64,000 nucleotides of DNA, taken from the NCBI GenBank assembly GCA_004794785.1, contig SJOL01004460.1:149405-213404 (forward strand), given 5' to 3'. Positions within the stretch are counted from its first letter, which is position 1, and each line of letters starts with the position of its first letter. This stretch comes from Opisthorchis felineus (Eukaryota; Platyhelminthes; Trematoda; Opisthorchiida; Opisthorchiidae). Below, one piece after another: positions 20,760-32,209 of this stretch. Under the pieces are notes generated by a model. The model was not told where the DNA came from. It was given only the letters and a program-made list of their open reading frames with translations, and did no database searches. Position numbers and translations under genes: made by a program.

Positions 20760-22750
20760 ATTACATAAGAATTTCTTATCGGAGTCGCATGCACCTGAAT
20801 TAATCTCTCCTGCAGTCAAAGGTAGAAAGGTATAGAGCAATCGATGGTTTGAACTGTCCTTAATATGACACAAAGCCACAAAGCCAGTCCAGGGTTGATG
20901 CAGTGTTGGATAAGGAAGAGTGGCCAACGCCTGAGCTCAGAGGGTGCATGTGACCGACCTAAAACCCACCTGGATGGTACTCACACACTATAGTCAAGCA
21001 GAACGGTAGGACTTTCAGTAAAAAATAAGGACATGCTAGCTTTATGAATCCATTTTTGTATGCAATCAGAGCCAGAACTTCTTGTGGCAGAATTTTTAAT
21101 AAATTCTGCTGGATGATATTGTTAGACCTGCATCCAAAGTTCTGTAATTACTCGAATCAAAGTCAATGTACTATCAGTTTTTCTGGAGATGTACCTTTCA
21201 GCAGACCGTACAATGAGACAGAAAACCCTTGAGCTGGGAATTAGAACGTCGCTGCCTCTGAACCACCCTCTCGATGTGTCCAATCAAAACGGCTCCAGTG
21301 CTGTTTGAAGTACTGAGGTGAGTGCTGTGCGTACTGAAGACGACATGTTCGTCAGTCTCATTACACTTCATCTCACAAAATCCACGTAACTAGACTGGAT
21401 TTCCATCCTGACGGTCTATCCGAACTAGTTTACTGAAGGGTCGTACGACGCACAATCCAGATAATAAACATTTCGAAAAAGATTTGGCATGCAGTAAAAA
21501 GGTATGCATATATTAGGCTTTTTAATACCGTGAATCAGTGAACAGCCTGCATTTTTCACTCACAAATATGATAAAACAGTTCATTTTAATGAGCAAGAAC
21601 AAAGGACTTCACAAATCCTGAGATGTCGGCTTTTGAGTTAAAATTCTAGCTCTACTGGCATTTCGCACCGCCTCTGCGCGTAGGACATCAATATTGGCTG
21701 AATGATGTAAGAAGGATGCATTGAGAAGGTGCAGCGTTCCCATTCGTTTTTTCACTTTTGGCTTAGTTTTTTTCTGTACACTGTTTATAGTGTTTTGCGT
21801 CCACCTACACATACAAATCCGAGTTCACACACATACACACACACTGGCGTACCCACGCGCGCGTGTGCCGGCACGCTCAGTCTGTCAGCTCTCAGTCTGA
21901 TTATCCTTCACTTTGAATCCGTTATCAATCGATCGTACTTCAGCATCAGTTGATCGATTGTCACCTTCTGTACGGAAGCTCGGCTATCAAATCCGCACAA
22001 TTAGCATCATAGTGGCAAACCGGTTTTTTCGTGAAGTCAAAAAACGAAGATAGAATAACAAGAACCAGGTAGATTGGATGTATTGGACACGGATTTTGAT
22101 CGCTTGACTGTGAGCATCCCTTGCTCTATCTCTTACTTTGGTGAACCCAAAAATCTTATACTGACCTTAGGTCTACTATGGAAATTTGAATGTTTCAAGT
22201 GGGTGAGAGCGAGAAAAAGTTGAGGAAAAAGGAGGACCTGATAGCGGTTTGCACGACATCCGAACGAGCATGCGCGATGGGTGATTGGGTGCATGTGTTT
22301 TCAAGCTTTCGTTGTTAATAAAAGCTAAAAGCCCCATCCATCTTGTGGAGGCTGAATCACTCTGACGCATGAAACATTCAGGATCCTATTACTGGGTGGT
22401 ATGGTGAGGACGTTGTTTGGTTTCGCAGGATTCACAGAACACGATAGAGACATCAATGACAATATTAAGACTAACCGGAAGCTAGCACGGAATTCCAATG
22501 ACTCTGTTTACCGTCAGATCTGACAGCGCCTGCGTCTACCAAGGGGTTGAAGTAGACAAGTGTTAACAATTAAATTTCATAATCTAAAGAGACAAATTGT
22601 ATGGTAATTGAATTAAGAATGCAATAGAAGTGCCGCATTGCAGTCTATTACCTTCCAGTATAGGAAGGGACGGCTGATGAGTGGATTCCAAAACTCAAGG
22701 TCCAGAAGTCTCAAAACAAGGCTTGTTTCGATGACCACTTTAAAAGTCAT
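20760..22750. other. Mostly featureless intron
   Basis: Contains a CA-rich microsatellite (about 21826-21845) followed by an alternating cgcgcgcg stretch (21856-21865). A minus-strand acceptor-like site near 21701 (catcattcag) opens a frame with NIDVLRAEAVRNASRA but has no convincing donor. Confidence 0.45.
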
Positions 22751-23400
22751 TTGAGAGAGTAGTTGTTGGCGGTCAAACTACATACGAACGGACTTCGACC
22801 TTCAGGTCTTCAGGTCTCTGACCAACGATGCTGATACTCGAATCGGATGGAACCAGCGAATTCACAATCAGCTGAACAGGAAACGGGCTTTTCGTGATGC
22901 AGACGGTACTTTATTCGTAGAATGTATCCAGCACTGCAAGCTTAGTTGGCTATGTGTTACGCATCCCGAAACAAGCGCTGTTTTCTCTCCCCAGTTCGGA
23001 GTGGCCGAAACCTAGAGATGGACAGGATTTGACATGGCAGAAGGCAATGAAGGATGTTGTGAAGCGCTTGGGTGTTATTGGTGCTGTTCACCTTCCAGGA
23101 GGGGGACCACCTGGCCTTACCTGTGCTCGGCTGGAGACACTGAACAATATGGCGGCTAACCGATGTCAGTGACGTTCAAGCTGTGAGTTTTTATCCAGAT
23201 TGTCCTACCGAGTGTCGGAGGCGCAGGCACCGCGGGGGTTTGCTTTAGGCTAACCCTAAGTCTTCCTCCCTGCTCCACTTTGTTCTTCTTTCCACTACGA
23301 GGCTTTGTTCACACAAAGTACGGCAGTGTAGCACACGTGTTATCCTCTGGTGTTGTTGTCAAAGATGATGGTGATGATGATGATTTATACGAGCGCACAA
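22750..23400 (+). mobile_element. RTE LINE, 3' end fragment
   Basis: Reads the C terminus of the RTE ORF (RIGWNQRIHNQ, then FVECIQHCKLSWL, then after a shift ALFSLPSSEWPKPRDGQDLTWQ, LETLNNMAANRCQ) and the 3' UTR with ctaccgagtgtcggaggcgc. This part is missing from the 8510 copy. Confidence 0.82.
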
Positions 23401-23667
23401 AAACCGGATATTCGCAGCTACTCATCATCAAGTAACTTGTACATGTAGTGGAAGAAGGGGCGAAACAAAGGACGTCAAAAATGTGAAATTATGGGACAAC
23501 GTAAACAAACCTGTCGAATCTCTTCATCTTTCCGACACGAAAATAGATTGGGGTTCTGAAATGAGTGGAATAAAAATGCTGCCTGTTGCGTGACTGCCAA
23601 GGATGTTTGTGAGGGCTTTTGGTGAACAATCCCCATGTTAGAAATTAAAATAGCAGTTGGCACATAC

Positions 23668-23697
23668 CTGTTGGAATGCCGCGACGTCTTCTTTCAG
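23668..23697 (-). CDS. Micro-exon, 30 nt
   Basis: Ten codons, LKEDVAAFQQ, in phase 0, with acceptor tatttttaag and donor gtatgtgc. Polar and helix-compatible like its neighbours. Short, so a chance match is possible, but the strand, phase and splice sites all fit the chain. Confidence 0.5.
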
Positions 23698-23819
23698 CTT
23701 AAAAATAATTTGAGTCATTTCAGTAAAGGGTAGAACATTTTCAATTTAGTCCAATGAGAAAAGAAATGCCACGGTAGTCAAGAGCACGGAGAAGATATCC
23801 TGGAGTGTCCAGGACATCC

Positions 23820-23995
23820 AGAAATTGCGTACAACCAAACTGGCTTGCAAATGAGACTATCTGGTGAATTTCGAGTGAAAAATAAGGTTGACGGACGAAA
23901 ACTACGGACATCGCCTAGCTGATGAGTCCCAAGAAGGGCGAAAGGGGTGTTGAGCTGTCAAAGGGTTTTCAGCAGCCTCGTGAGTAGTGTTCATT
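23820..23995 (+). mobile_element. Family F foldback, right arm
   Basis: aaattgcgtacaaccaaactggcttgcaaatgag, aataaggttgacgg, ribozyme remnant, gggttttcagcagcctcgtgagtagtg. Confidence 0.72.
23912..23957 (+). ncRNA. Family F hammerhead, inactive
   Basis: GCCUAG, CUGAUGA, stem II GUCCC...GGGC, GAAA, GGGG, then UG in place of UC. A G after the U is not cleavable, and stem I is damaged. Confidence 0.62.
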
Positions 23996-24499
23996 CAAGA
24001 AAACGCAGAGTTTCTTCTCCTGAGAAATCACATGCGATTACGTGGGGCTAATTGCCACAACAATCATTTTACCAGGAAGCTAATTTTGGTATCAGAATGT
24101 CGCATAGGCGCTGAACAGGAACTACCAATATTCCGTTTGGCGGGTTGGTGCTGGAACTTGCTGGGCCCCCAGGGACGTTACTCCATGCCACACTCGCGAA
24201 AACTGACTGCTCATGTGGGTTGACAGGCTCTCACCCAAGGGACTACCAGCCAAAGACTGATGAGCTCATAGTTACCGTTTTCTACATACCCGTGGAGTTC
24301 TTTACCTGCGAAGACTGCAGAATATGAGTGAACATGTTTTTGATGTGTATACCGAAGTATTAAAACATGAGGATAGCTAAGATTCTGTCCGCCACTTCTT
24401 CTAGGTGGATGAAACCGGTTTTAGCGGAACAAGTGACTAAAGTGTGGAAACCCTGAGTGTGGTACCCTATTATACCTGTTTGTCAGTTTTCTTGAAGCA

Positions 24500-25130
24500 A
24501 CATTATTCATAATATTGCTGAGATCCCCTCGACCGCTCACGACCGGCTTTGTCCTAATTGGGGCTTATCAGGTAGGCGAAGTCCCCGCTTTTCAACCTGT
24601 CAGTGATACCAGTCTATGCTGAAAAGCCGAGAAGCATTCTATAGCACGGCTTCATCAGCAGTGCAAATTTCCCGGAACTCAAAGTTTAGAACTAGCAGCC
24701 TTCCGGCCAATGACCGAGCAGGTTGATCAACGGTGTGATTAGCTCTCACTTAGACAAGATGTAGCGCCGCCCATCGTTCATTCACAGAAACCACATAATG
24801 TGGTCACGCGGGTTGACTGGTTCCTCCAGTGACGACCTCTCAGACGGGAGTTTCACTCATCTTGTGAAATTATTCTTCCTCTGAGCTACTTATAGATTGA
24901 TGGTAGTTTGGAGATATTTTGTAATTTTCATTCAAGATTTCGTCCTTTCCAGTCGTGGATGAACGGCTGTGTCCAACTACTGACCGGAAGGTCACGGGTT
25001 CGAGACTCTAGGGGTTTCGTGAGATGCGCACTGCTGATGATTCCCACGAAAGAGATCAAAACACCATTGCTCGACAGGATGATGTGTATCACGATTTCAC
25101 TTACACTAGCTGCTCCATCGGTAGACTTGT
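24500..25130. mobile_element. Family F end followed by two family S copies, head to head
   Basis: 24500-24592 is a decayed family F left arm. 24592-24900 is family S on the minus strand. From about 24895 a plus-strand family S copy runs to 25110, with B box cgggttcgaga and GCACUG plus CUGAUGAUUCCC, truncated inside the ribozyme. Confidence 0.68.
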
Positions 25131-25990
25131 GAGCTGCGGCAATCAGAAAAACTACCCTCGAAGTACGCCTGTACTTACGCTCTATACTGTACTATACACA
25201 TGCGTATGCACTATTCTTCATTGACAGTTTTTTTTGGCTAGCCCTGTCAAATTTACCTGTTCACCTGCTATAGACTGAACCTCGCATTTTCCCTATTTTG
25301 TGTTATTCCTGCCGTGGATTACAGGTCAGATGCGATTCTAGAGCGTTGCAGAAAAGACAGAAAGAAAAAAACTGAGAAAAACACACATCAAGACGTTTAA
25401 ACGATACAAAAAACTAGTGGTCACACAAAACACTCAGTCAACTATGTTTGGACAAGTAAATATGAATCCGACTCTCGAACATTTGGACATTCTGTCCGGA
25501 GGTGAGCCACTCGAAACAGCCGAGTGACGTCGAGTAGACAAATGTGTCGCGCACCGAGTCAATCAGAAACGAGCAGTTTTAGCTTGGTGCTTGTCACCCC
25601 ACTACGAAGATCCTAGCTTACTGGATCCTCTGGAAAGTTTTGTGATCACTCCATTGTCTCTATTAAAGGCCACCTCGTCTTCTGGAAGACTGCAATAGGC
25701 AGAACAGCAAGTAAGGTGTTTCACTCCAAAACAGATTCCAATAAGTTAATTGGGACGGTAAGTAGGTGTTCAAAATCTTACGGATCAGAGGGAAAGTGGA
25801 TAGGAGAGATTTGTGAGGTGACGGAGATTTTTACTTCGTGTGGGTGACCAGGATTAAAAAGTTGAGTTGCACAGGCGAGTGACCTTGGAACGGAACCAGG
25901 GAAATCAAGCGCAGTAGAACATTTTCAGTGATGGAAGGGATAGAATAAAGAGAGACATTTCACAAGGGCTTTGTAAACAATCAGTAGTTT
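25130..25990. other. No supported feature
   Basis: I see no recognisable gene or repeat here. Confidence 0.5.
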
Positions 25991-25997
25991 TTAACTA

Positions 25998-26035
25998 GGC
26001 AACGTTTCGTTTTTGACACGAAACAATCATCAGGT
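25998..26035 (-). ncRNA. Hammerhead-like motif of Penelope type
   Basis: Minus strand: GACCUGAUGAUUGUUUCGUG, then AAAAACGAAACGUUGCC. CUGAUGA and GAAACGUU are the typical pair of motifs in hammerheads of Penelope terminal repeats. Stem II pairing (GUUU with AAAC-like bases) is imperfect. Confidence 0.4.
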
Positions 26036-26039
26036 CAAC

Positions 26040-26940
26040 TGAGCGGGTCACCAAGTTGGCCAGGTTTTAAGGTAGCCGGTAAAACCAACCAGTAAGACCT
26101 CTTCCGATTAAGGCACTAGATCAGTGTTGAATGTCACTTAACGGTTCTTGTCGGTTAGTGTGGTTGCCTAAACCTTGCGTTGATCGGTTGAAGGAGTTTC
26201 CAAATTGGTTTCAATCGGGTTTGGTTCTTTAGTCTTCCACTTCAAGGCGCTTCAATTGGCGATTGACCGTGGGTTTACCAGGCCCTTCTGAAACGATGAA
26301 TTCTCAGTCGGCTCCAAACTTTTTCCAACTGATTGAAGAGAGGGACATTGTCTGACGAGGGAAAAAGGGTCAGTAGTCACCGGTCAAAGTACGGGGGACA
26401 ACGAAACGCACAAGTTTTTTGGTAAACCAAGTCAGGGAATGATAGGTAGTTGGGAGTGGTCCAACCGCAGATATTCCGTGGTAGAGTAAATCCCAGGAGT
26501 TGTCAAAAAAAGAGAAAAATCCCGGAATAGGAGATGAAATTCTACCAGTTTGACAGGGGATCAATAAAACATTGCAGGGAAATAAATGACAATGAGACCT
26601 GGGATGTGGTGGGAGTCAATCGACATAGCGTGGTTGGTGGAGGAAGAGGAAAGCATATGTGGATTTGGATTAATAGGCCCCAATTGTAAAAAGTGTCGAT
26701 ATTTTGAACGCCGTCATTACTTAACTAAGCTGACGGAGGTCACCATCGGGATAGTAAAAAGCAAGTTTATGGAGTGACGTATCCTGTCCAAGTAATCAAA
26801 TTTGGGTGGAAGTAGATCACTGGCGAGTCTTAGAGACAGAACGGGACCCTGCGGAGGTCCAGCTCTGATTCTGTAGGTCTAAAAGTCAATGACGTTGAGA
26901 CAAATTTGAAGAGACCGCTTTATCAAACAGTTTCCAGTAC
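26040..26940. other. Probable old retroelement, unassigned
   Basis: Lies next to the Penelope-type motif and has broken ORFs on both strands (minus 26370-26564, plus 26586-26777). No motif is good enough to assign it. Confidence 0.3.
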
Positions 26941-26944
26941 ATTA

Positions 26945-27100
26945 GTGCTTGCGGGATTTGTAGAACCCGCGTTCACATCACTCTCGTGTGAACAGTCCTC
27001 CTTTAGTCTTGGTGCAGTTGTTCTGAGGAGTCCAAACACCAAAGACGGGAAGCAGTAGATTCGAGTTTTGCTCTTATTACAACTCATCAGCAGGGGGTTT
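26945..27100 (-). mobile_element. Family A3 repeat, 3' part with decayed hammerhead
   Basis: Minus strand: CUGAUGA (27083-27089 region), stem II remnant GUUGUAAUAAGAGC, AAAA for GAAA, CUCGAAUC, then the family tail ggtgtttggactcc, gtgaacgcgggttctacaaatccc. The tRNA-like head is missing. Confidence 0.65.
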
Positions 27101-27805
27101 GAGCTTGTGCTTCGCTCCAGGGACGTGAGCTTCCAGTCCAGTTGCTTAATAGAGAGTGCAGATCATACATGCATAGTTCGACAAGAATGACGTCATAGCA
27201 CAACCGATCGAAACTTCCATGAAAACGAATCTTGAGCAGATAACGAGATGTGGCAACCATACGGCAACATGTAACCAGGATAGCAGTGATGTCTGGACCC
27301 AAATTGGTGGTGATTCCAGTGAGTGTTACACTCAAGATAAGATAAAATGTCAGAAACGGAACTACGGATGACAGAGTTTTAGGTCCATGTTTGGGAATAA
27401 TCAGTACATGTGAACGTTTCTATGAAGAGGACATAGCAAAAGAGGGCAAGAAGATGTATAAAATAGGCAAGTGACTATATCAGCGAGTTACGAAAGTGAC
27501 TGCCGAGAGAGGTGTCACGGTTTAAGTGGCAAAAAGCACCAAAATCCCTAACTTTCTTGTTGGAGGTCCAGCTAAACTACAATTCAAACGGAACAGGAGT
27601 AAAGGTAGCACGGAAAGCTACGTAGCACGACTGGCTATAACAAACCGATCAGTACTTAAAAAAATAAGGCGCCTACTCCTACTTCAAAAACGAGAGGCTG
27701 ATGGACGTGAAAATGCACCTTGTGAGGTTGCCCTACTAACAGTTAGGTCGGTATGTACCTCGATAGTGTCTAGAAGCGTGTCATATTGTGGTAGAAAGCT
27801 CTTAC

Positions 27806-27871
27806 TCTGGTAAGCTCTGCCGTTTTGAACTCAAGCAGTTCTTCCTTGGTTCGCAGCATCTGTTGCCAAGA
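27806..27871 (-). CDS. Coiled-coil exon, 66 nt
   Basis: Twenty-two codons in phase 0 starting SWQQMLRTKEELLEF, with a very good acceptor (ttttatttcag) and donor gtaagagc. Leu/Glu/Lys-rich and coiled-coil-like. Longer than the array exons and not an obvious paralogue of A-D, so it probably belongs to a non-repeated part of the same protein. Confidence 0.62.
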
Positions 27872-27879
27872 CTGAAATA

Positions 27880-29165
27880 AAATAAAACAGCGGTTTAAGA
27901 GAGAAAAAGTCAACAGTAGAAGGTGTGTATCGGGAACTCATCCACTCACCGGCTGAAGGGGACCAGTCAGCATGATCAAGCGAGCATTTTGCCGTAAACA
28001 AACCGCTCGTAAAGTTTCAAAGAACACTACAGATGATTAGGCCTCTTCGCTAGCTGCCGTTGCATTAAGCGCAGAAAATCCAAAACTTCCCTCGATGTAG
28101 AGTGACTTAATAAGCTTGTTTCAGTAAGTCCCTCTTTTTTCGTTTCCTCTGTCTCTTTCAGTTCGACAAGTGTGAGACTGAATTCTGCACAAAATGTCCG
28201 ATGAAACTAATCACCACCCGCTTACTCAAGGGTATTCCGAATCAAAATGGAAATGTCGTTTGTGGTAGTTTCAGCAATATAAATTCGCCTCAGATATCAA
28301 CGTGGCACTGACATTTTAAAGGTGTCCTAAAATGTACAAGGAAGAAAAACTAGCTCTCGCAGGAGCAATTTTAAAATCGAATGGCAGGCTCCCTCGTTCC
28401 AGAAACCCACATAATTTTTCTGGCATCCAGGATTGGGTTGTAATGTCGGTAGGTAGGCCCAAGTTTCTTGAATGATACTGATTGAATAAAAGTAGGCCGA
28501 TAATTGGTTCTTTGAGTGACGAGAGTATAAACAAAGACAGACCAACGGACGCAGCGAACTCAGTTAGTCAGCCTGATTGCCACAAACTGTAACCAACCAT
28601 GAGTCGGGCTGTATGTCCATAAAGTACTCAAACGCAGGCTGAGTTTTCAAAACACTTGCACTTGGTATCCAACAGGCCTTAAGAGAGAAGCAGATAACAT
28701 GACCAACAATAAAAAAAACGTAGTTTTGGTTAATATCTGCCCAGTGTTTCCGAATGACGGCTTGTCTTCTGTTTACAGCGGTTACTTTATGTCTCTCGTT
28801 AATCTAAAGCGCTCCTGCGTGTCATGCCGTTGCCCCGGATCTTTTCGACCAATTACGCTGAATTACTTGCTTTCAACACTAACACGTGACACGTGCGTTT
28901 CCTCCGCTCAGATGACCGCCTACGCACTTTCAGTTGACCAATGAGGAAACTGGCCATAGTGAATCAGTAGCGGTCACATGACCGTCGCATCAGCCTGATC
29001 ATGTCAATTCTCCGCATCGGCTCATTGACAGCAAATGACTAGGGGAAATGCTCGGACCGTGAGTTCAATACCGTGCCACAGAGTGAGAGATATCGTGGAC
29101 AGGTTAATTATGGAAAAGAATCTGTCGTAAGTACTAAAAGGACAGATAATTACGGGTAACGGACG
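27880..29165. other. Intron without recognised repeats
   Basis: No motif-bearing ORF or known repeat from this window. Confidence 0.45.
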
Positions 29166-29174
29166 AGAACATAC

Positions 29175-29213
29175 CCGAGTTAGATGCTCCAGCTCCGCTT
29201 TGTGTCTTGCAGC
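29175..29213 (-). CDS. Micro-exon type A-like, 39 nt
   Basis: Reads AARHKAELEHLTR in phase 0, with acceptor gtgtttctag and donor gtatgttc. Length and A-E-L-x-x-[LV]-[TR]-R/E pattern match the A exons of the array, so it is likely a further, more diverged member left of the assembly gap. Confidence 0.62.
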
Positions 29214-29489
29214 CTAGAAACACCAAAGGAACGGCACAATTTTAGTGAGCAAATCTCAGTAAGAATCACATCAACAACCCATAAGTTTGCGAGCCATCGT
29301 CTCCACTCGCACCTAATCAGGTAGCTACAGCCGGAAGATAGCAAACTAGGTTAAAATACTACGCAGTGTTGCTATACTACTGGCATAAAGGCAACTCAGT
29401 AGGCGAAAAACCTGGTGGGCAAGGGCAGTGTCACATGTCCTTTTTGCCGACAAAAACAGGACGAACGACAGTCGCCCTAGTTGTCTGTA

Positions 29490-29770
29490 GCATTCATTGA
29501 CGAAAAGCATTCGACAGATTTTTGAATACTCGACAGATTACGGTGAATGACTCGAGTGGATTGATCCCATGGCCTGCACCTATCAGGTGACTCGCAATGG
29601 CGGTTCTTACTAGTTTTGGTCCAATTTTTTGGCGAATCGATAGGTTTAAAGAATTGCGATCCATTGAACATTTTGAACGAAGCAGTGAGAACAACAAAAA
29701 TGCGGGATGAATGCACTTCATACACTCTGCCGCAAAACGTGTAAAACAGCATAAAACTGCATAATACAAT
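29490..29770 (-). mobile_element. Penelope GIY-YIG fragment
   Basis: Minus strand reads RTAIASHLIGAGHGINPLES followed by FTVICRVFKN, matching the second half of the endonuclease seen at 650-720. Confidence 0.75.
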
Positions 29771-29949
29771 GCAGCTTAAAACATTTACACAATTCTGAAA
29801 CAGCGTGACCTATCAATAAAACCAAGATAATCCGAGTGACCTTTAGGTCTTTTCCAACGGAGGAGACAGGCTAAAAACGGTTACTCAACGTACATGGCCG
29901 CCTGCTTCGAGCCAAGACCCGGACGAAAGTGTTGAGCTCAACTCTGTGA

Positions 29950-30340
29950 ACTTTGTCGGTTAGATGCTTAGTGATCGACAATTTGACCCTGGATTCGATC
30001 AGCTTTGCGTTAGGGTCAGCTGACGTGATTCGGACGTTTTGGACAAGTGCTCCTATGTCCGTGTTCCAAGCGCTTCATTGCATATATCAGTTCACTTGCA
30101 GTTGCGGTAGAACTGAGAGAGGGCTTGAAACACAAGCAAAAGTGGACGTGCTCAACAAACTCCATGCCCCGTTTTCTTTGTAATTCGCATTCACAAAGTT
30201 ATAGGAATGACGGTAGCGGTTGGGTTTCCTCTGCACTTCTCTTTGGAGTAAGACGTTCTAGCTTCAAGTCAGTGCAGCATCAGGAGACTGAAAGTTGCCC
30301 GCTTCTTCGGTAAAACAGTGCAGTGTGGACAGTGTTCAAA
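29950..30340 (+). mobile_element. Penelope linker and GIY-YIG fragment
   Basis: Plus strand reads CIYQFTCSCGRTERGLETQ, where the usual Y-I/V-G preceding RTERxLxxR has been lost by a small deletion. The Cys pair CSC matches the family zinc-binding site. Opposite in strand to the fragment at 29490, so the two are separate insertions or a rearranged one. Confidence 0.65.
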
Positions 30341-30344
30341 AGAG

Positions 30345-31395
30345 TTTGTCGCTCTAGGCCTTTAATGTGGTACTCAAAGACAACAAACTATCAACAACGT
30401 ATCATGTATAAAATGTTCATTAGCCTATATTGGTTTTAGGACTTCACATTTGAGCCTATTCGTGAAAATGTCAGCTGCAATGGAATGGAATGGACAGCCC
30501 ATCGTAAACCCACCCCCACCCACCCGACGTACTCCGTCTACACAAGACGCCTTGTGAGAACATGCGTCTGTTTATGTCATGAGCATTTTGAATATTTCAA
30601 CCAACGCGAATGTGTCTCGTAGGCTCTGTGCATATGAATTTACGACCGGGCTCGAGTAATACTTTTAGACGGCGGGCGGTGATGTTTTACGGAGGGTTAC
30701 CCAAATCAAGTTGGCAATTTGGAGCCCCTTTACATACAAGGGATGGTTGTATTACTGAGATTTTAGCGAGTCATACTGCACCTTCGTAATATGGAGCAAG
30801 TCTAGTTTCACCGTCTCTCCTTGTTCTTCGGACTTGACAAATTTTACTGATCTGAGCGCAAATCAGTCAGCTCACTGATATAATCAGTTTGGTTCAGGAA
30901 AACTGCTCCGACGCCTCTATCTGGAGGGGAGAAAATGATTACCTTTCGGCCACGTAGAACTTTTGTGACAAGTAGGGTTGTGTCGTGTTGGAAGCGTCAG
31001 TTGACTATTTCTGTCTTCTGATGAGGTGGCGACCGGTTGGCTGGTTGGATTAGAGAGACTGTCAACCTGGTCTCCTATCTCTAATCCCTCATAACTTCCT
31101 CGATGATTTAAAGGTACTACCTCACGTGCTGTGATATCAAGTACCCTGATGAACAAAGTGTATGCATACTGATGTAGCATGTTTATGTACCCGAGACTCG
31201 GAACGACAGTTATCCAGGTTGCGATGAACACTGGGTGAGACCAGAGGATGGATAGGCTTTCCTAATGAGATATACCAATAGGTAGCAGCTGGCTACTATT
31301 GAATAACAAATTAACCAGAGTGTTACCCCACTTCTCCTCTTCCCAGTAGTGAGTCCATCAACGCGACTGACTACATGATTCAATCCGACATGAGT
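30345..31395. other. No supported gene
   Basis: A C-rich run (acccacccccacccaccc, about 30509-30528) is the only low-complexity feature. Confidence 0.45.
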
Positions 31396-31968
31396 GATTA
31401 TCCTTTCGCCGAGCTTGGAAATTAGTTTGCAGACATTTTGCCAGTATTTGGGGAGATTTGGCTACTGTGTGGTCCTTGCTTACATGGAAACAGGAAAACT
31501 TCCTGCCCATGTTCGATCAAGACGGTCGTGAGGGACATCGGCGAAACCTGATGAACGTTCACTAATAAGCCTATGCAAGAAGTACGCGATTGCATTAGAA
31601 ATTGATGATGCAATGAAGAAACCCTCCAAAACACAACCATCTGGTTTTGTCTATCGATATCAAAAGATAAACTAGTAGAAGAAACTTAAACCCAATGGGT
31701 GAGATTATAATACACAAAATTCCACAGATGAACAGCAAGAGACAAATAAAAGGACCGATCAGGAGGAAGCCTGGGGACCAATAAAATGAACGTGCAGAAA
31801 GTAACTAATAAGCCATGAAGAAAACAGGCCACAGTGCACCACGATTTCCTGATGTGTAAATGAAATCAATAAAAACCAAATGCTATGGATCACAACGCAA
31901 ACGGACTAATCACATCGACAAACATATTAGGAACATTTGTTGGAATATTGGTAGCTCGGGTGCATTAG

Positions 31969-32191
31969 TTGGTAATTGATCAGGTGGCTGTTGATCTGTT
32001 CGCCGAGCTTGGCAATTGATTTGCAAACGTTTCGTCACCATTCGTCACCAAACTATATAAACGCAAGCACGAGGAGAGGGACTACCTACCCAACAGCGCA
32101 CTGAAGATGTCTTCTCGAATGGTGACGAAACGTTTGCAAATCAATTGCCATGCTCGGCGAACAGATCAACAGCCACCTGATCAATTACCAA
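31969..32191. mobile_element. Family B foldback, nearly perfect palindrome
   Basis: Two 72-base arms (31969-32040 and 32120-32191) are inverted repeats with one mismatch by my count, separated by 79 bases. The spacer has a TATA box (32054-32060, ctatataaacgca). The right arm holds gacgaaacgtttgc and the spacer gcgcactgaagatgtc, the family's hammerhead-like motif. The near identity suggests a recent origin or conversion between arms. Confidence 0.8.
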
Positions 32192-32209
32192 TAGTAGGAA
32201 CAGGTGTCG

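Noticed and set aside
21658..21701. Minus-strand exon candidate reading NIDVLRAEAVRNAS
   Set aside because: Good acceptor but no acceptable donor; frame inconsistent with phase 0.
23493..23510. Minus-strand 17-nt exon-like stretch reading DEEIRQ
   Set aside because: Acceptor poor and length not 3n, unlike every accepted exon.
24306..24314. 9-nt minus-strand micro-exon (SSQ) between good splice sites
   Set aside because: Too short to separate from chance without transcripts.
25253..25263. 11-nt minus-strand exon-like piece
   Set aside because: Not a multiple of three and weak branch region.
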